Origin: Pelargonium nanum
Taxonomy: Eukaryota > Streptophyta > Magnoliopsida > Geraniales > Geraniaceae
Assembly (NCBI GenBank): GCA_036897485.1
Contig: JAYMTF010001740.1
Location: 1 to 21,579 of the forward strand
Direction: 5' to 3'
DNA length: 21,579 nucleotides
Part shown: positions 1 through 10,850 of the stretch, one piece after another
Layout: each line of letters opens with the position of its first letter
How positions within the stretch are numbered: position 1 is the first letter of the stretch
The notes under the pieces: model-generated
What the model was told of the DNA's origin: nothing
What the model saw: only the letters and a program-made list of their open reading frames with translations
Database searches by the model: none
Position numbers and translations under genes: made by a program

Positions 1-59
1 CCTTGGTGTGGAATGGCGCCATAGACTCTCCAACATCTTCAAACTCAATATGAAATACT

Positions 60-343
60 TTATCAATTTTAAAATGAGTGTTATGTTTCTCTTTAACTTT
101 TGTCTCGAAATAAGTATATGTTCCTTTTTAAGTAAATTAGTTATACATTAATTGTTAATATTATACTTGTAACAAGTTAATTAGGATCCCTTAACACATG
201 CTCGTAAGGATATAAGATTGAATATATCACTAACTAACTTATCCTTAACATTTATTATATATAAAAAAAACAAAAAACAAAAAACTTATCTAAACATTTC
301 TCGAAATAGAAACAAGAACATTCATTTTAGAACAAGAGGAGTA
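60..343. mobile_element. Stowaway-like MITE, copy 1 (degenerate)
   Basis: The left end has AAAATGAGTGTT and the right end has CATTCATTTTAGAACAAGAGGAGTA. Internal GGATCCCTTAACA and CACTAACTAACTTATCCTTA match the copies at 2088-2334 and 19739-19988. It lies downstream of RGP1, and its left edge is uncertain. Confidence 0.55.
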
Positions 344-465
344 CATTAACCGCAACGTGATAAAGTGACTCTGTTGGGAAAAGAAGGTTAGTTTTTTTGC
401 AGTATTTTCTTACAAAAACATAAATTTTGCATTTGAATGCTGGCGTTTCACGTCCAATAACGAAG

Positions 466-485
466 ATCGCTACCGGAGTAGCGAT
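466..485. repeat. Perfect hairpin ATCGCTAC-CGGA-GTAGCGAT
   Basis: An 8-bp perfect stem flanks a 4-nt loop, in otherwise AT-rich DNA. No gene is recognised around it, and its function is unknown. Confidence 0.7.
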
Positions 486-1321
486 TTCTGGAAACATAGA
501 GTTTGACCGAGACTCCCTTCTCTATATTTTGATCATGGCATACAAGCAAACATTTCTATAGGTAAAATTGCGTGTTTCAAGTTTCAAACTCAAAGTTAAA
601 ATGCACTGAATGAAACTGAAATTGTGTTAAAAGAGCTATAAAACATTTCAGAGCATGGATGGTCTGATTCTCACTCATCTGTTTTTGTGCACCGCACATT
701 TGTCAATTCGGCATTTCACTTCACGCTTCCTCAAAAGAAACAAGATGATTGCAATATCCCGAATAGGTCATAAGATCTCGAGAGCATTTCAACTGTAGGA
801 ATTTTCGTAAAGTCGACCACTTGGACAGTCCAATAAACGAGAACATGGCCTGCATCGTACAAGAATCATTCAAAATCCGAAAAATTATAACATGTACTTG
901 TGCGAGAGATCTTTGAACTCTTCTCTAATACATAAATAACAAGGGTAAAATACTTGCGCGCTCATCGACTGTCATTTTTGTTAAATGTTTGGCCATATTT
1001 TGCATTTTCTTTACATTTTTAAACTTTGACTCCTATCAAGATTCCGTAGAGGTGACAATTCGAATGTCAGATCAGATCAAACTTGTTGTATCAGATTGGA
1101 ATTCAGATTTCTAGTGTAAAATGTGCGGATTTGCCTGATCTGATCCAAAAATTGATCGGATTTGCCTGATCTAGATTCTGGAATTCAATATTTCAAAATT
1201 TTAGAAATTCTGACATCGAAATATGAATTTTTTAAAAAACTGTTATGGAAAAAGAAAAAGAATCTAAATTATGGCACCAGAATTTGAAAATGTTTGAAGT
1301 TTTCGACATCAAAATCTTTTT

Positions 1322-1341
1322 AATTTCTTTTAAAAGAAATT
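1322..1341. repeat. 20-bp perfect palindrome near the RGP1 3' end
   Basis: AATTTCTTTTAAAAGAAATT reads the same on both strands, 121 bp past the RGP1 stop. It may fall in the 3' UTR. AT-rich palindromes arise easily by chance. Confidence 0.6.
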
Positions 1342-1461
1342 CAAGATAGTATTAATCTAAAAACAATGACAGTCCATGAGATGTACAAACATCTTACCCA
1401 AATTATAATAACTAGAGTTGAAATTTTAGTTACCGGAACATGAATGGGAAGCAATGTACCT

Positions 1462-4400
1462 TCAAGTGCGAACCCACAAAGGTTCCAAAGGGAGAGACTT
1501 GTTGTGAGTGCCAGCTGACGCCCCAGGAGGAGGTGCGTGCACGGTAATTGGAAGAACCCAATCAGTTCTATCTCGTCCCTCTATCATAAGAGGGTGCTCA
1601 TATCTGAGTTTGGAAAACGTGTCAGAATAGAGAGATGATACAAATTGCTTAAACATACGGTTGGCACATTGAATAATAACATGCCATTTAAATAATAAGA
1701 TCTTATTTTACGAATGTAGCGGGATCTAATCCTACAATGATCCATCCATTGTGGTCACAGGCACATTACTAAGAATGTAAGAGTAATTAACTGATGACCA
1801 ATTCAGGAATCAAAAGAAAGTGAAAGTTTCACGGAGAAAACCGAATATCAAGTCCCGGTACTGAGAGAGGAGGGATGCTTTACAAGTTAGAGAAAGTAGG
1901 ACCCCAAAAAAGGACTTTGGGAAGCCAAACTCACACACACAAACATACACCCAAAAACAATTTTCTATTTTGCCTACATTCTGGCAGCCATCTATACGCC
2001 TTTACATAAATAAATTTTTATTGTACATTATATCTCTAAACTGAAGTCAATATAGCCCACAGGCTCAACCGTGTTGCATATTTTTATTACTTCCTCTGTC
2101 CCAAAACTAGTGTTCAGTTTCTTTAAAAAGCTTGTCCCAAAATGAGCGTCCACTTTCTTTTTTTGTTAGTTTTTTTTTTTTTTGACAGCTTTTTTTGTTA
2201 GTTAGTTGTGTATGAAATGCCAACAATATTTCTAAAATAAGCCATAAGGGGAGAAGCTCAATCCTAAGTCCTAACGAACTTATCCTTAACTTTTACAAAA
2301 ATGGACACTCATTTTAGAAGGAAGTGAGGGAGTATTTAATTTTGTTTCTCACTTTCTCTATCCAAGTACAGTACTTTGGAACAATGTATATTAAGATCAT
2401 GAAAAACCGTCAAAATATATTTTTTGTATAATCTGCTATTTTTCATCGTAACTAGAAAATATCGCACTCATCTATCATAAGATGTAAAAACAAAATTAAC
2501 ATACATAAAGGTGAAAGGCATTGGTACAGATAGCACCATAGTTATACCTGGTCCAGTCCACATTCTTTGGAGTGGTAAAGAATTCAAATCGAAGAGCCCA
2601 TTGCACAGAGACATTGGGAGTCGAAAAAGACATCGGGCCATCCATGGGAATGGAAAAGATAAAGCTTGTCTGAATCAAATCTGCAACAACCTCATGGTGA
2701 TCACTTTGAACCTACAAGTATAACAATCCAACAAATACGACAAGTTATGTAAGATTTTATCATACATACAAAATTGGAAGGACTTGTTTGTATTTTTAAC
2801 AAAAGCGCCTAGGGGAAAGGAAACAGAACAAGACGTAGCCATACCATCTACATAATAAAACAAGTGGTATTCACGAATAACTAACCCGTAATATTGCCCA
2901 CACACACATACTAACCTAAGAAAATTTCTCACGACACTTTATTAACCTTAAGTTTAGTCACCTCATTTTGTTAGTAACTATATTAACTGTTCTTAAGATG
3001 AAAAAGATTGTCTTACCCCTAACATACTCTTAAATTTTCAACTCATACCCCCATTTTTTTAAAGTTCAATTTCCACACAATTAGTGGATAGATGAGGAAA
3101 AAATGAGAGGAGAGAAATGAATTAAAAATAAATATAAAGGTTAATCACATGCAAGACATGTAATGAGAGAGCGTGTGGATATTCCATTAAAACTAATTGA
3201 CGGAACGGGTGACTAAACTTAAGGTTAGTTAAGTGCTGTAAAACAATCTTTAAATTCGTTATGTATTTGTGGGCAATACAACAAGTTAGTTATTCGTATT
3301 TTATCTTGACATTGTCATTATTATAAACTAACTAAGAATTGTTTCCTAAATATCAATTGAAATTTCAATCTCACCGATACACAGTCTTACTGAAGATAGT
3401 GTTTTATACATAGACAATCTAGTGGAATAAACTCTCAACTTTCCAGCTAAGCAACTTATTAGTTATTACAATAATAAAACTACTCTGTTTCCTAAAAATC
3501 AATCTGTAATAGTAATATTCAATAACCCATGTCAACCAACTAATAGCATATGCACTTTCATATTATAATGAAAGCATTGCACTCATGCTGCTTATGATTG
3601 GAAACTTCAGAGACAAATGCATTACATGTTACAATATTTTATCACGAGTGGGAATAGATTTTGGCTAGTCATTAAAATTAGTACATATTACCTCTGTTCT
3701 TTAATAAGCGTCTTTTTATGGTTATTCACACAAATTAAGAATCTGTGTGAAATGACCCAAGTAAAACCTTATTTACTTATATATACACTCTTCTTAAAGC
3801 TATTTCACTCCTAAGTATTCTTCTCTTTTACTTGCTGGACAAATAAATTAGTAGTAATCATTTATTAACTTGGGAATGATATAATTGAAAAGTATGGTGC
3901 ATTTTTACTTTAAAATTGTAAAATGACACTTATTTGAAACAATTTTGTATTTGAATCGGCCCCTATAAAGAAACGTTAGCAAATCTTCAATAACTCCGGT
4001 TGCATTAGTCAGTGTAAGATAAACGAAATTAAAAGGCATACCTTTGTAATTGTAGGGGAATTCCTACGAGAAGGATGGACAGAACGCCGACTTATGGTTT
4101 CCGAAATCTCCAATGTTACCGATATCTAGATTACATCAATTCTTCTAGTCAGATTTATGAAAAATCAATAACAAGCAACAATTTCTTGATTGCGGTTAAT
4201 GATATCTACTTGTCAATATAGAACATCACCTCAAGGCATCTCCTAGCTCCTTCTTCATGAAAGAAAGTTAGAGTTCCACCAATCTGTTACCGAAAGGTAG
4301 TTTAAAAAAGGAAAGAAGAAAGTGGCACAAGAAATGTATTATACAAAAGCACGAGTCTTAAAAATAAAAGGGACAAATACCATATCACTGAAGTAATAAG

Positions 4401-7400
4401 TGGAGTCAGAGTTCTTTGGTGAAAATCTGAGCAGGATCTGGTCGTCCAGTTTGATATTGTATGATCGTCCGCGAATAAAGCCTTCTGCTGCAGGAAATGT
4501 TTGCAAAATAAGTTTACCAGCATTTATATTAGATACCAACTGATCAAAGATATACAATAGATACTACAAAAACAATCAAAGATAAAAAAATAAAAATAAA
4601 AAGGCGATAATTTACATGCTGCAGGCTCAACAGCTCCAGCTGCAGCTCCTGGTTCAGAGGATAATCCTCTATCACCAACATCATCAGCAGAAAAGGGTTT
4701 TGAATGTCTCCGTTGCAATCTAGGAGAGCCAGTGACTGATAGCTTCTTTACCGATAAGGTTCCTGTTTCCAAAAATACCAACCAATTGTTCAGAAAAGGT
4801 GCTTTGTAGTGACACTAAATCTCTAATAAAGCAATATGGCAAAGGTTTTCAAAATTTGAACAGGCATACTGGAGCAATTGCAAGGGAACAATCGTTAGAA
4901 AGGTTATCCCCTCGTAAATTAGAAGGGTAGTTTTTAAAGTTCTGTTATTATATATAATATATTTTTAGTTGACACTTCGGAACCAAATGTAATAATAGAA
5001 AGCATAGTAGCAATTGTTCTGAAAAGAAGAAGATAAATTCTATAAATGTTATAAATCAAAATCTGGGACTCTAACAAGCTCACCACCAGTAGAATCATCT
5101 AAGACTTCAGCCACAGACAGCTGAGGAGGTGCCACATTTGACGATAAACTTGTACGCCCTCCTGCAAATGATTGCAAAGATAAAGAACTTCCAAAGCTTT
5201 TATGAATACTTTCTTTCATTGGATTGTAGGATGAGACAGATGAGATCTCATCCCTTGAGCTGTCATAGTCATCCTCAACTCCATCATAGATATCATTTGC
5301 TCTAGTCTGTAAGCAAGTAGTTCTATTTATATTAAGAAAAGTTGAGTAATTGATCTAAAACATCAAATGGAAGGTGTGCTTGGAGAAGCTATCCGTAAAA
5401 CAGATATGAAAAGGGATAAAAAGAAGAATTTAATAAGCATTAACAGCCTACCCAATCAGAGTCTCCATCCATCTCTTTCCAATATATATTCATTTGGACT
5501 GGTGTAATGGGAACTATGCCTGAAAATATTGACCACACAAAAATAAATGTCATGATATTGTATAATTGACGCAGAACTTCTTAGAAAGCATCATAATAAT
5601 TGTTCACTCCTTTATACCAGCAAGCAAGATGTAAGAACATTCAAAGCCATTTGTTATTTCAGGTAAGGAAAAATATTATTGTTCTGAACAACAACTAACA
5701 AAGTAAGCCTGAAAAATAACAACCAAGTTGTCACAAACTAAGTTGCATTGGTAACATGAATCCTCTAACAAAACTATTCTGGATCCACTAATCATATTTT
5801 CCATTTTCACTCCATCCTATCGAGCACTATGTCATCTGTTAAGTTTTGGATTACCACAGATTTTCTTAAAATTTCTTTTCTTCTTATTCACATGAGGCAT
5901 TAACTAGAATAAAAATATTGATTACTTAGCTCAGTCAGGGAACTGAGCTAAAATCATATCAAAGCGGTCAAGACTCAACCAACCACATCGTTAAAATCAT
6001 ATTAAAGTGGCAAATTCATATGTAGGAGGTAGAGTATGTCTAGCCAGTCACCAGAATCTACTTATGGTAAAGTCATATGAATCAACTCCATCGTATGCAA
6101 GTCATTTGAGGCATCAGCTATTCAGGAGCCATTCTTCTTCCCCTTTAACATTTTGATATATCATTCTCCAAAGATGAAATCTTCAACTTAAAATATACTG
6201 ATAGTCTATGGACCTGATGCATGAAATTTGTTTTTGAGCAAGACTACATGATTTTTGGTTAAAGGGAACTGTAGGCTAATCTTCCCACCAAACAGCTTAA
6301 GAGTTTTCAAGATGAACATTCAAGTACCTACTATCTAGATCAACCATCAATAACTCTCATCCAAGAGGAATTAAAAAGAAAGAAATGATAGTTTAATAAC
6401 ATGTACTTATGCAGCTACTTGTAAACTGCTTTTCTTCAAGAACCCACTACAAAAGCATAGACCATAAAAGAAAAGAAAAAAAAACGGACAAATGTATAAA
6501 CTCACCATCACATGGACCTTCTTCTATTAGCAACCCACTGCTTTTCTGAGTGACCCATACTTGCAATGGAATACGAGCTTCCTGTGGGCGTAAAAATTCA
6601 AAGATTTTACAGAGGAGCGTAAATAATGAAGCAAATAATTGGAGACATAACAAACGCACATAAAGACACTTGAGATATTCATGCGATGTGTGCAAAAATA
6701 TGGAAACAAATGAAAATAAAATCTATAATATAAGCAGTGAGCACATATGTGTTGGTTTGTGTGTTGTCTCACCCTCAAACAAATCATCCAACCCATCAAG
6801 TCTTTTTAAGATGATATTAAATTAGTGTCTTGACTCTTGACTCTCTTTTGATAAATCATACCCAAGTACTTACAGAATACCAACGACATCAATAACTTTG
6901 TCAAAGTCCAAAAACAAACAACTCCACTAAACATACTTCAAATTGAATATTTTGAAGGGATTACCATATAAAGTAATGCTCAACTACTTACAGAATAACT
7001 TCACAAACTTTACTAACTAGCTTTCAACAAAACAAAAAAATGAAGAGACAGAGAGAAGAGAGAGAAGAGCACAAAACCTAATATTAATACTTTAACTATA
7101 AAAATGCCTCATTGAATGTAACACTGGATAGAATTAGAAGACAGCAATAGTAACTCCAAAAACTAAATTGATAATAACTGAAATCAAATCTTTCAAACCA
7201 TGCTAATTTTGAATGAGAAAGTTAAGAGAGCAAACCAGTTCAGTACGATCTTGTATTGACTCACTACGAGAATGACCATTTTCCAGTCTCAGCCATCTTC
7301 CAGATAATGTAACTTTAACATAGTACAAATATCGAATGGTAGCACCCCTGTATGATGGTGGTATCACACTTGGCAGCAAAGTTTGAACAGCATCTGCAAA

Positions 7401-8896
7401 TAACATAAAAAATAATAATAATAAAAAATAATAATAAAAAAACATTGAGCATGTTCCATCAGGAAAAAGATGTAATGAATTACTTTTTAAGGACGTCATT
7501 TTCCCCAGAGAAATTAAGGAATCTTCTTCTGGCTGAAATAATATTTTTATTGACTAAATCCTTGATGCTCTAAGGAATGGAAAACACGACAATTTGGGGA
7601 AGTTATTTCACTAAAGCATATGAACCCTAACTAGCCAATCCCATAATACGCTTAACTGAGGATAGAATAATCTTGTAATGTATATCAGAGAGAATAAATG
7701 CATTACATGAAAACACAACCATAGTAATAAGGACACGAGCTTACATGTTTTAGTGGCACCAGAAGAAACTATCTGACTTGAAATTATTGATGGTGTTGAG
7801 CAGTCCATGAAAACATGTTCACCTGAAAGTTTAATACACATACAATAAACAGCTAATAAAAAAGCAATGCAGATAAACCTTTATTTTCTTCTTTTTCTTT
7901 CCTTTATCTGATTTGTGATTATTTGCAAATTGAATCCCAAAATAAAGCTCAATAGCCAGTATTATTTGGCATATAAAGAAAAGGAGGAGGGTCTCAAGTT
8001 GGAGGGGAGTTGGAGAGGAGCACTAATCATAAGTTACAACAGTTTACCGAGTTTATGAATGCAAACAAGATGACCATGAAATCTGATGACATAGACCCCC
8101 TTCAGTTATCTATCGGCATTGTTCTTGAGTGACAACATGACAAGGGGAAGCAGGGTACAAGCATTAAAGGCAGTTCAAGCTAACTACCCTTGTAAAAGAA
8201 TACCCTGAGCTCTTCCTTTGAATTTACTCAAAATCCAAATGCCTAATCAGAGCATGTTCCATGTTTTCCATTCAAGGTTACAATTTTTCTAAACCAACAG
8301 TTATTCAAGAGCTAAATTATTGTATTACTAGGTTTCAATACCAAGACATCAAGTTTCCAACTCAGACAACATATCACATATCAACAATGATTTAATGCAT
8401 AGTATAAATACTTCATTTCCATGATGTCAACATAAGTGAATGTGATACAGAATTCTTTTCAGATAATAGGACTTAAACAGAATATGGGAAGAAAACTTTA
8501 ACAAATAGATGGTAATAAACATGATGCACTAGATATTTGTCTGCACTCAAGTTAAGATTGTAAAAGTAATAATAAATAATAGCAATACAAACCTCTTCTT
8601 TGTTTTGATCCCTTTAAAGGCCTCTGAGTGGCATGCCATTGAGTATCCAACTTCTCAATCCCTTTAATTTCAAAACTAAGCTTTTCAACCAATAGTGAAC
8701 AAGGAGTCCCGTCAATGGTATTGCTATTTGGGTTGCTAATCTCGATGGTGATGACTATGGAGTCACCCGGCCTATACAGATCTTTATCTGTATGTAATTT
8801 TAAAGTTGGAACAAGCTCCTTCTTGGGAACTTCTATGGAATTGTCAACCTTGCTCAGACCCTTACTTCCGAAAGATAAAAATCTTGCTGACAACAT
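1462..8896 (-). CDS. RGP1: RGP1 homologue, RAB6/Ypt6 GEF complex subunit (spliced)
   Basis: Twelve coding exons join to 534 residues. Known role of the family: RGP1 pairs with RIC1 as the exchange factor for Ypt6/RAB6 at the Golgi, supporting retrograde vesicle traffic. The sequence shows an N-terminal beta-rich Rgp1/arrestin-like module (LHTDKDLYRPGDSIVITIEI, about residues 33-52, then PSYRGATIRYLYYVKV about 140-155), a polar Ser/Asp-rich linker (about 229-350), and a C-terminal module (GRSYNIKLDDQILLRFSP, the FSIPMDGP segment, VSVQWALRFEF, then DWVLPITVHAPPP near the end). These match the animal RGP1 pattern of SFSLPIP, SLKWRLHFEF and WDLPIKV. The ATG at 8896 is the first in frame after an in-frame TAG at 8918-8916. 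No signal peptide or membrane segment is seen, so it should be cytosolic and peripheral. The symbol is not the unrelated plant reversibly glycosylated polypeptide RGP1. The linker is longer than in animal homologues. Confidence 0.9.
2088..2334. mobile_element. Stowaway-like MITE, copy 2
   Basis: It starts TACTTCCTCTGTCCCAAAA and ends GAAGTGAGGGAGTA, with ATGGACACTCATTTTAG just inside the right end. The ends are inverted to each other and TA flanks both, as in Tc1/mariner-derived Stowaway elements. Near the left end the CCCAAAAtgagtGTCCA motif is present twice in tandem. It sits in the last intron of RGP1 (1604-2547). Confidence 0.8.
2873..3297. mobile_element. MITE with long terminal inverted repeats (about 90 bp)
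   Basis: Left arm 2873-2963 and right arm 3199-3297 are inverted copies. Examples are ACGAATAACTAAC against GTTAGTTATTCGT, TTGCCCACA against TGTGGGCAA, and TTAACCTTAAGTTTAGTCACC against its near-exact inverse. The core is about 235 bp and AT-rich with no ORF. Long arms suggest a Mutator-like non-autonomous element. A target duplication could not be fixed. It lies in RGP1 intron 11. Confidence 0.7.
3689..3949. mobile_element. Stowaway-like MITE, different subfamily
   Basis: Left end TACCTCTGTTCTTTAATAAG and right end AATGACACTTATTTGAAACA up to GTA are imperfect inverted repeats with TA at both edges. An internal hairpin TTCACACA/TGTGTGAA lies at 3725-3751. It is in RGP1 intron 11, next to the long-arm MITE. 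Confidence 0.5.
4481..4490 (-). promoter_or_regulatory. NAGNAG tandem acceptor before RGP1 exon 9
   Basis: The minus strand reads TTCCTGCAGCAGAAGG. The first AG (exon from 4487) gives Ser-Glu-Gly and keeps the frame. The second (exon from 4484) joins the leftover T to AA and makes an immediate TAA stop. Confidence 0.6.
5520..6505 (-). other. RGP1 intron 5, 986 bp
   Basis: No gene or clear transposon is seen. It holds a perfect 10-bp stem TTAGCTCAGT/ACTGAGCTAA with a 6-nt loop at 5926-5951, followed by a near-repeat AAATCATATCAAAGCGG / AAATCATATTAAAGTGG about 40 bp apart. Confidence 0.6.
6582..8592 (-). other. RGP1 introns 2-4: nothing notable besides simple repeats
   Basis: Introns 8592-7823, 7744-7394 and 7235-6582 hold no recognisable gene or element. 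Simple sequence only: a GA-rich run near 7043-7068 and an AAT-rich run near 7408-7441 just upstream of an exon acceptor on the minus strand. Confidence 0.55.
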
Positions 8897-8915
8897 TGCC
8901 TTACAACTAATTTTC

Positions 8916-8957
8916 CTACTTCAACTGATTATACTTAATGAAGCAAATTTTGAACAT
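8916..8957 (-). promoter_or_regulatory. uORF of 13 codons in the RGP1 5' UTR
   Basis: If exon 2 begins at 8966, the first AUG of the mRNA is at 8957. It opens MFKICFINYNQLK and stops with TAG at 8918-8916, 19 nt before the main ATG. The uORF is in frame with RGP1, so its TAG blocks any N-terminal extension. Such a uORF may reduce translation. It depends on the acceptor choice: an acceptor nearer the ATG would remove it. Confidence 0.45.
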
Positions 8958-8966
8958 GAGATTAAC

Positions 8967-10182
8967 CTGCCACAAAAGCAAAGCAAACACATAATCATAT
9001 ATTTGATTGAGTTATTATATATATATATAGTACAATTCAAATAATAACAAAAAAATGTTAGCAAATGCTCATAAAAATTGGTTAAATGTACAGCAACACA
9101 CCAGGGCATAGGACCCAAAATGAGCATGATTAAACTATAAATGGAGAAAAATGCTTTAACATGCTAAATACAAAAGGCAAACACATAAATTACTGAGGTA
9201 TAGACTATAGATGGTACAATAACCAAAAATACATGTTAACAACAACAATTCTACTCTGTTTGGTAGCTGAGGAAACATGAGAAAATCTACAGCAACACAC
9301 AGGACTCGAAATGGGCGTGATTCAACTATAAAACTAAATTGACATGGGGAAAGTGCTTATAAAGAAAATAGTGAAGAACAACATGATATTAACCTGACAA
9401 AAAAACAGACCAAAACAAAACAAACACGTTATCAACTTATCATACTGAGGTATCAAGCATATATGGTATAGTAACTGAACATTCAGGTCAAAGCAACAAT
9501 TACAGTCTGTTTGGATGCTGAGAAAACGTGAGAAAATGAACGACCTCACACAGGACCCGAAATGAGCATGATGTAACATTAAAACTAAATTGAACTGGAG
9601 AAAACACTTATATCAAAACGCTTAGAGCTATAAAACAATAACTGAATATAAAGTGCCACTAACAACGTTAATACTAAGTTTGGTAGCTGAGGAAACAAGA
9701 GATAATACACGAAAACACATGAAGAACCAAATTGAGCTAGGGAAAGTGCTAATTTCAAATAGATTAAGGTTCTGGATCATAGTAGAAACCCAAATTATAC
9801 TCTGCTAGGTAGCTGAGAAAGTGTACGGCAACATACAAGACACGAAATGAGCATGATGCAACTATACAACTAAATTGAACCAGAGAAACACTTACTTCAA
9901 GCAGAATAGGGTTACAGAATAACAACTTAAAACAAAATGCTAGTAACAACACTAATGCTATGTTTGGCAGCCGAGAAAACGAGGGAAACACCCACGAAAA
10001 CACCAATTGAGTTTGGGAAAACGCTAATGCCAAATAAATTATGGTTCTGGATCATTACAAAACCACAAATTCTAGATCTACTCCGTTGAAGCCAATGCAA
10101 AGGCTCAGATGCCAGATCGCCAACGGATTGGGATCTCGGAGAAGAGAAAATGGAGATGCGAAACCATTTCGCCGAAACGTAC
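8967..10182 (-). repeat. RGP1 leader intron built of degenerate repeats
   Basis: Five copies of a motif like TTTGGTAGCTGAGGAAA occur near 9259, 9510, 9679, 9805 and 9963. Interleaved copies of GAAATGAGCATGAT occur near 9112, 9306, 9558 and 9843. TTCTGGATCAT occurs near 9770 and 10042. The acceptor region itself (ATTAACCTG followed by a CAAA-rich tract, i.e. polypyrimidine on the minus strand) occurs at 8961 and again near 9389. Unit spacing runs from about 125 to 250 bp, so the array is old and rearranged. A (TA)n run lies near 9017-9029. I see no coding potential. Confidence 0.7.
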
Positions 10183-10345
10183 CTGGTGATGGTGAGATTC
10201 GTAGATCGCGGAAAATTCAGATTCCAGAGAATTCAGAGATGCGAAAGAGATTGGCGGAGAAGAAATGGTTGGTTTGGTTCTCTGATTCTCTATCGGACTC
10301 AGTAATTCACCAACTTCAAGTTTGCTCGTTGAAACGAGACTCGAG
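10183..10345 (-). other. RGP1: RGP1 non-coding leader exon (inferred)
   Basis: A strong donor, CCATCACCAG|GTACGT, lies at 10183/10182 on the minus strand. An AT-rich TATA-like stretch lies about 30-40 bp upstream of 10345. The exon has no ATG on the minus strand, as expected for a leader. It is joined to the acceptor at 8966, whose tract TTTGCTTTTGTGGCAG is the best one upstream of the start codon. The 5' end is approximate. Confidence 0.5.
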
Positions 10346-10369
10346 TTTTTTAACAAACAGTTACTCAGT

Positions 10370-10385
10370 AATAAATATTTATTAT
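10370..10385 (-). promoter_or_regulatory. TATA-like stretch for RGP1
   Basis: The minus strand reads ATAATAAATATTTATT, an AT-rich TATA-like element 25-40 bp upstream of the inferred RGP1 5' end near 10345. A short inverted repeat, CTCGTT/AACGAG at 10325-10338, lies just inside the transcribed side. Confidence 0.35.
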
Positions 10386-10538
10386 CTAAGTAGATAACCC
10401 GACTCCCGTTGACATCAATCACATAGAATCCAAGTGATTATGTGTAAGCAAAAACTAAACCTACTTAGTGCGGTCCTAATGATGCACATCGCGATTAAGT
10501 ATTCAGGTCAAAAAATCAATTCTATAACGTTTTAGACG

Positions 10539-10622
10539 TATAAAGCCACGAGCCCTTATGAACATGATCGCGTCCGTAAGCCCAAACATTACATGGTTGG
10601 CGTAACAACACCAACGAGCAAT
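10539..10622 (+). promoter_or_regulatory. Second, upstream TATA/GCCCA module (duplicated core promoter)
   Basis: TATAAAG is at 10539-10545 and a GCCCAAACA-led block runs 10580-10622. The downstream module repeats this layout: TATAAAA at 10871 and a similar block at 10915-10955. The blocks share an exact 18-bp run, ACAACACCAACGAGCAAT, and TATA-to-block spacing is 41 and 44 bp. This looks like a duplicated start region and could be an alternative start for the ATPase. Confidence 0.45.
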
Positions 10623-10850
10623 TTCGAGTTGGAATTGCATGAAATAAACATGTTTAACTTCCATATCAGTCAAACCCCCAAACCCACATACCTTTATGGG
10701 TTAAGTGTTTCAAAACCGAAATCGGAAAAATATACTCTTAACTTGAATTGTCAACTCTAAAACATCTCAATCCAACATTTGGTTCAACAAAATTCCCCAA
10801 ACCGGTTCTCAATCCGGTCCGGATATAGACATATAAATACTCGATGCTAT

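Larger units (their letters stand above)
344..1461. other. Downstream flank of RGP1, no gene seen
   Basis: No coding exon was found on either strand. Small structures seen: a hairpin at 466-485, a doubled 16-mer CGGATTTGCCTGATCT at 1126-1141 and 1157-1172, and a 20-bp perfect palindrome at 1322-1341. The 3' UTR of RGP1 must occupy the right part, but no clear poly(A) signal is visible. Confidence 0.6.
1462..10345 (-). other. RGP1: Exon-intron map of the RGP1 gene
   Basis: Exons read on the minus strand: leader ~10345-10183; 8966-8593 (coding from 8896); 7822-7745; 7393-7236; 6581-6506; 5519-5452; 5306-5084; 4762-4616; 4487-4381; 4283-4230; 4125-4042; 2711-2548; 1603-1462 plus 3' UTR. Coding lengths 304, 78, 158, 76, 68, 223, 147, 107, 54, 84, 164 and 142 nt sum to 1605, exactly 534 codons plus TGA. 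Every junction is GT..AG and every phase fits. The exon 7 donor could also be taken 3 nt earlier (GTGGTGAG), which keeps the frame. The leader exon, its donor (CAG|GTACGT at 10182) and the acceptor at 8966 are inferred from splice signals only. No convincing AATAAA was seen after the stop, so the 3' end is not placed. Confidence 0.8.

Noticed and set aside
1126..1172. Doubled CGGATTTGCCTGATCT as a CRISPR-like or regulatory array
   Set aside because: There are only two units in a GATC-rich stretch of a plant genome. More likely remnant transposon or local duplication.
8715..9044. 109-codon plus-strand ORF
   Set aside because: It lies antisense to the first RGP1 coding exon and then runs into the leader intron; no domain is seen.
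10041..10422. ORFs of 118 (plus) and 105 (minus) codons over the RGP1 leader exon
   Set aside because: They overlap each other on opposite strands and match no family. The minus one has its only ATG upstream of the inferred transcript start.
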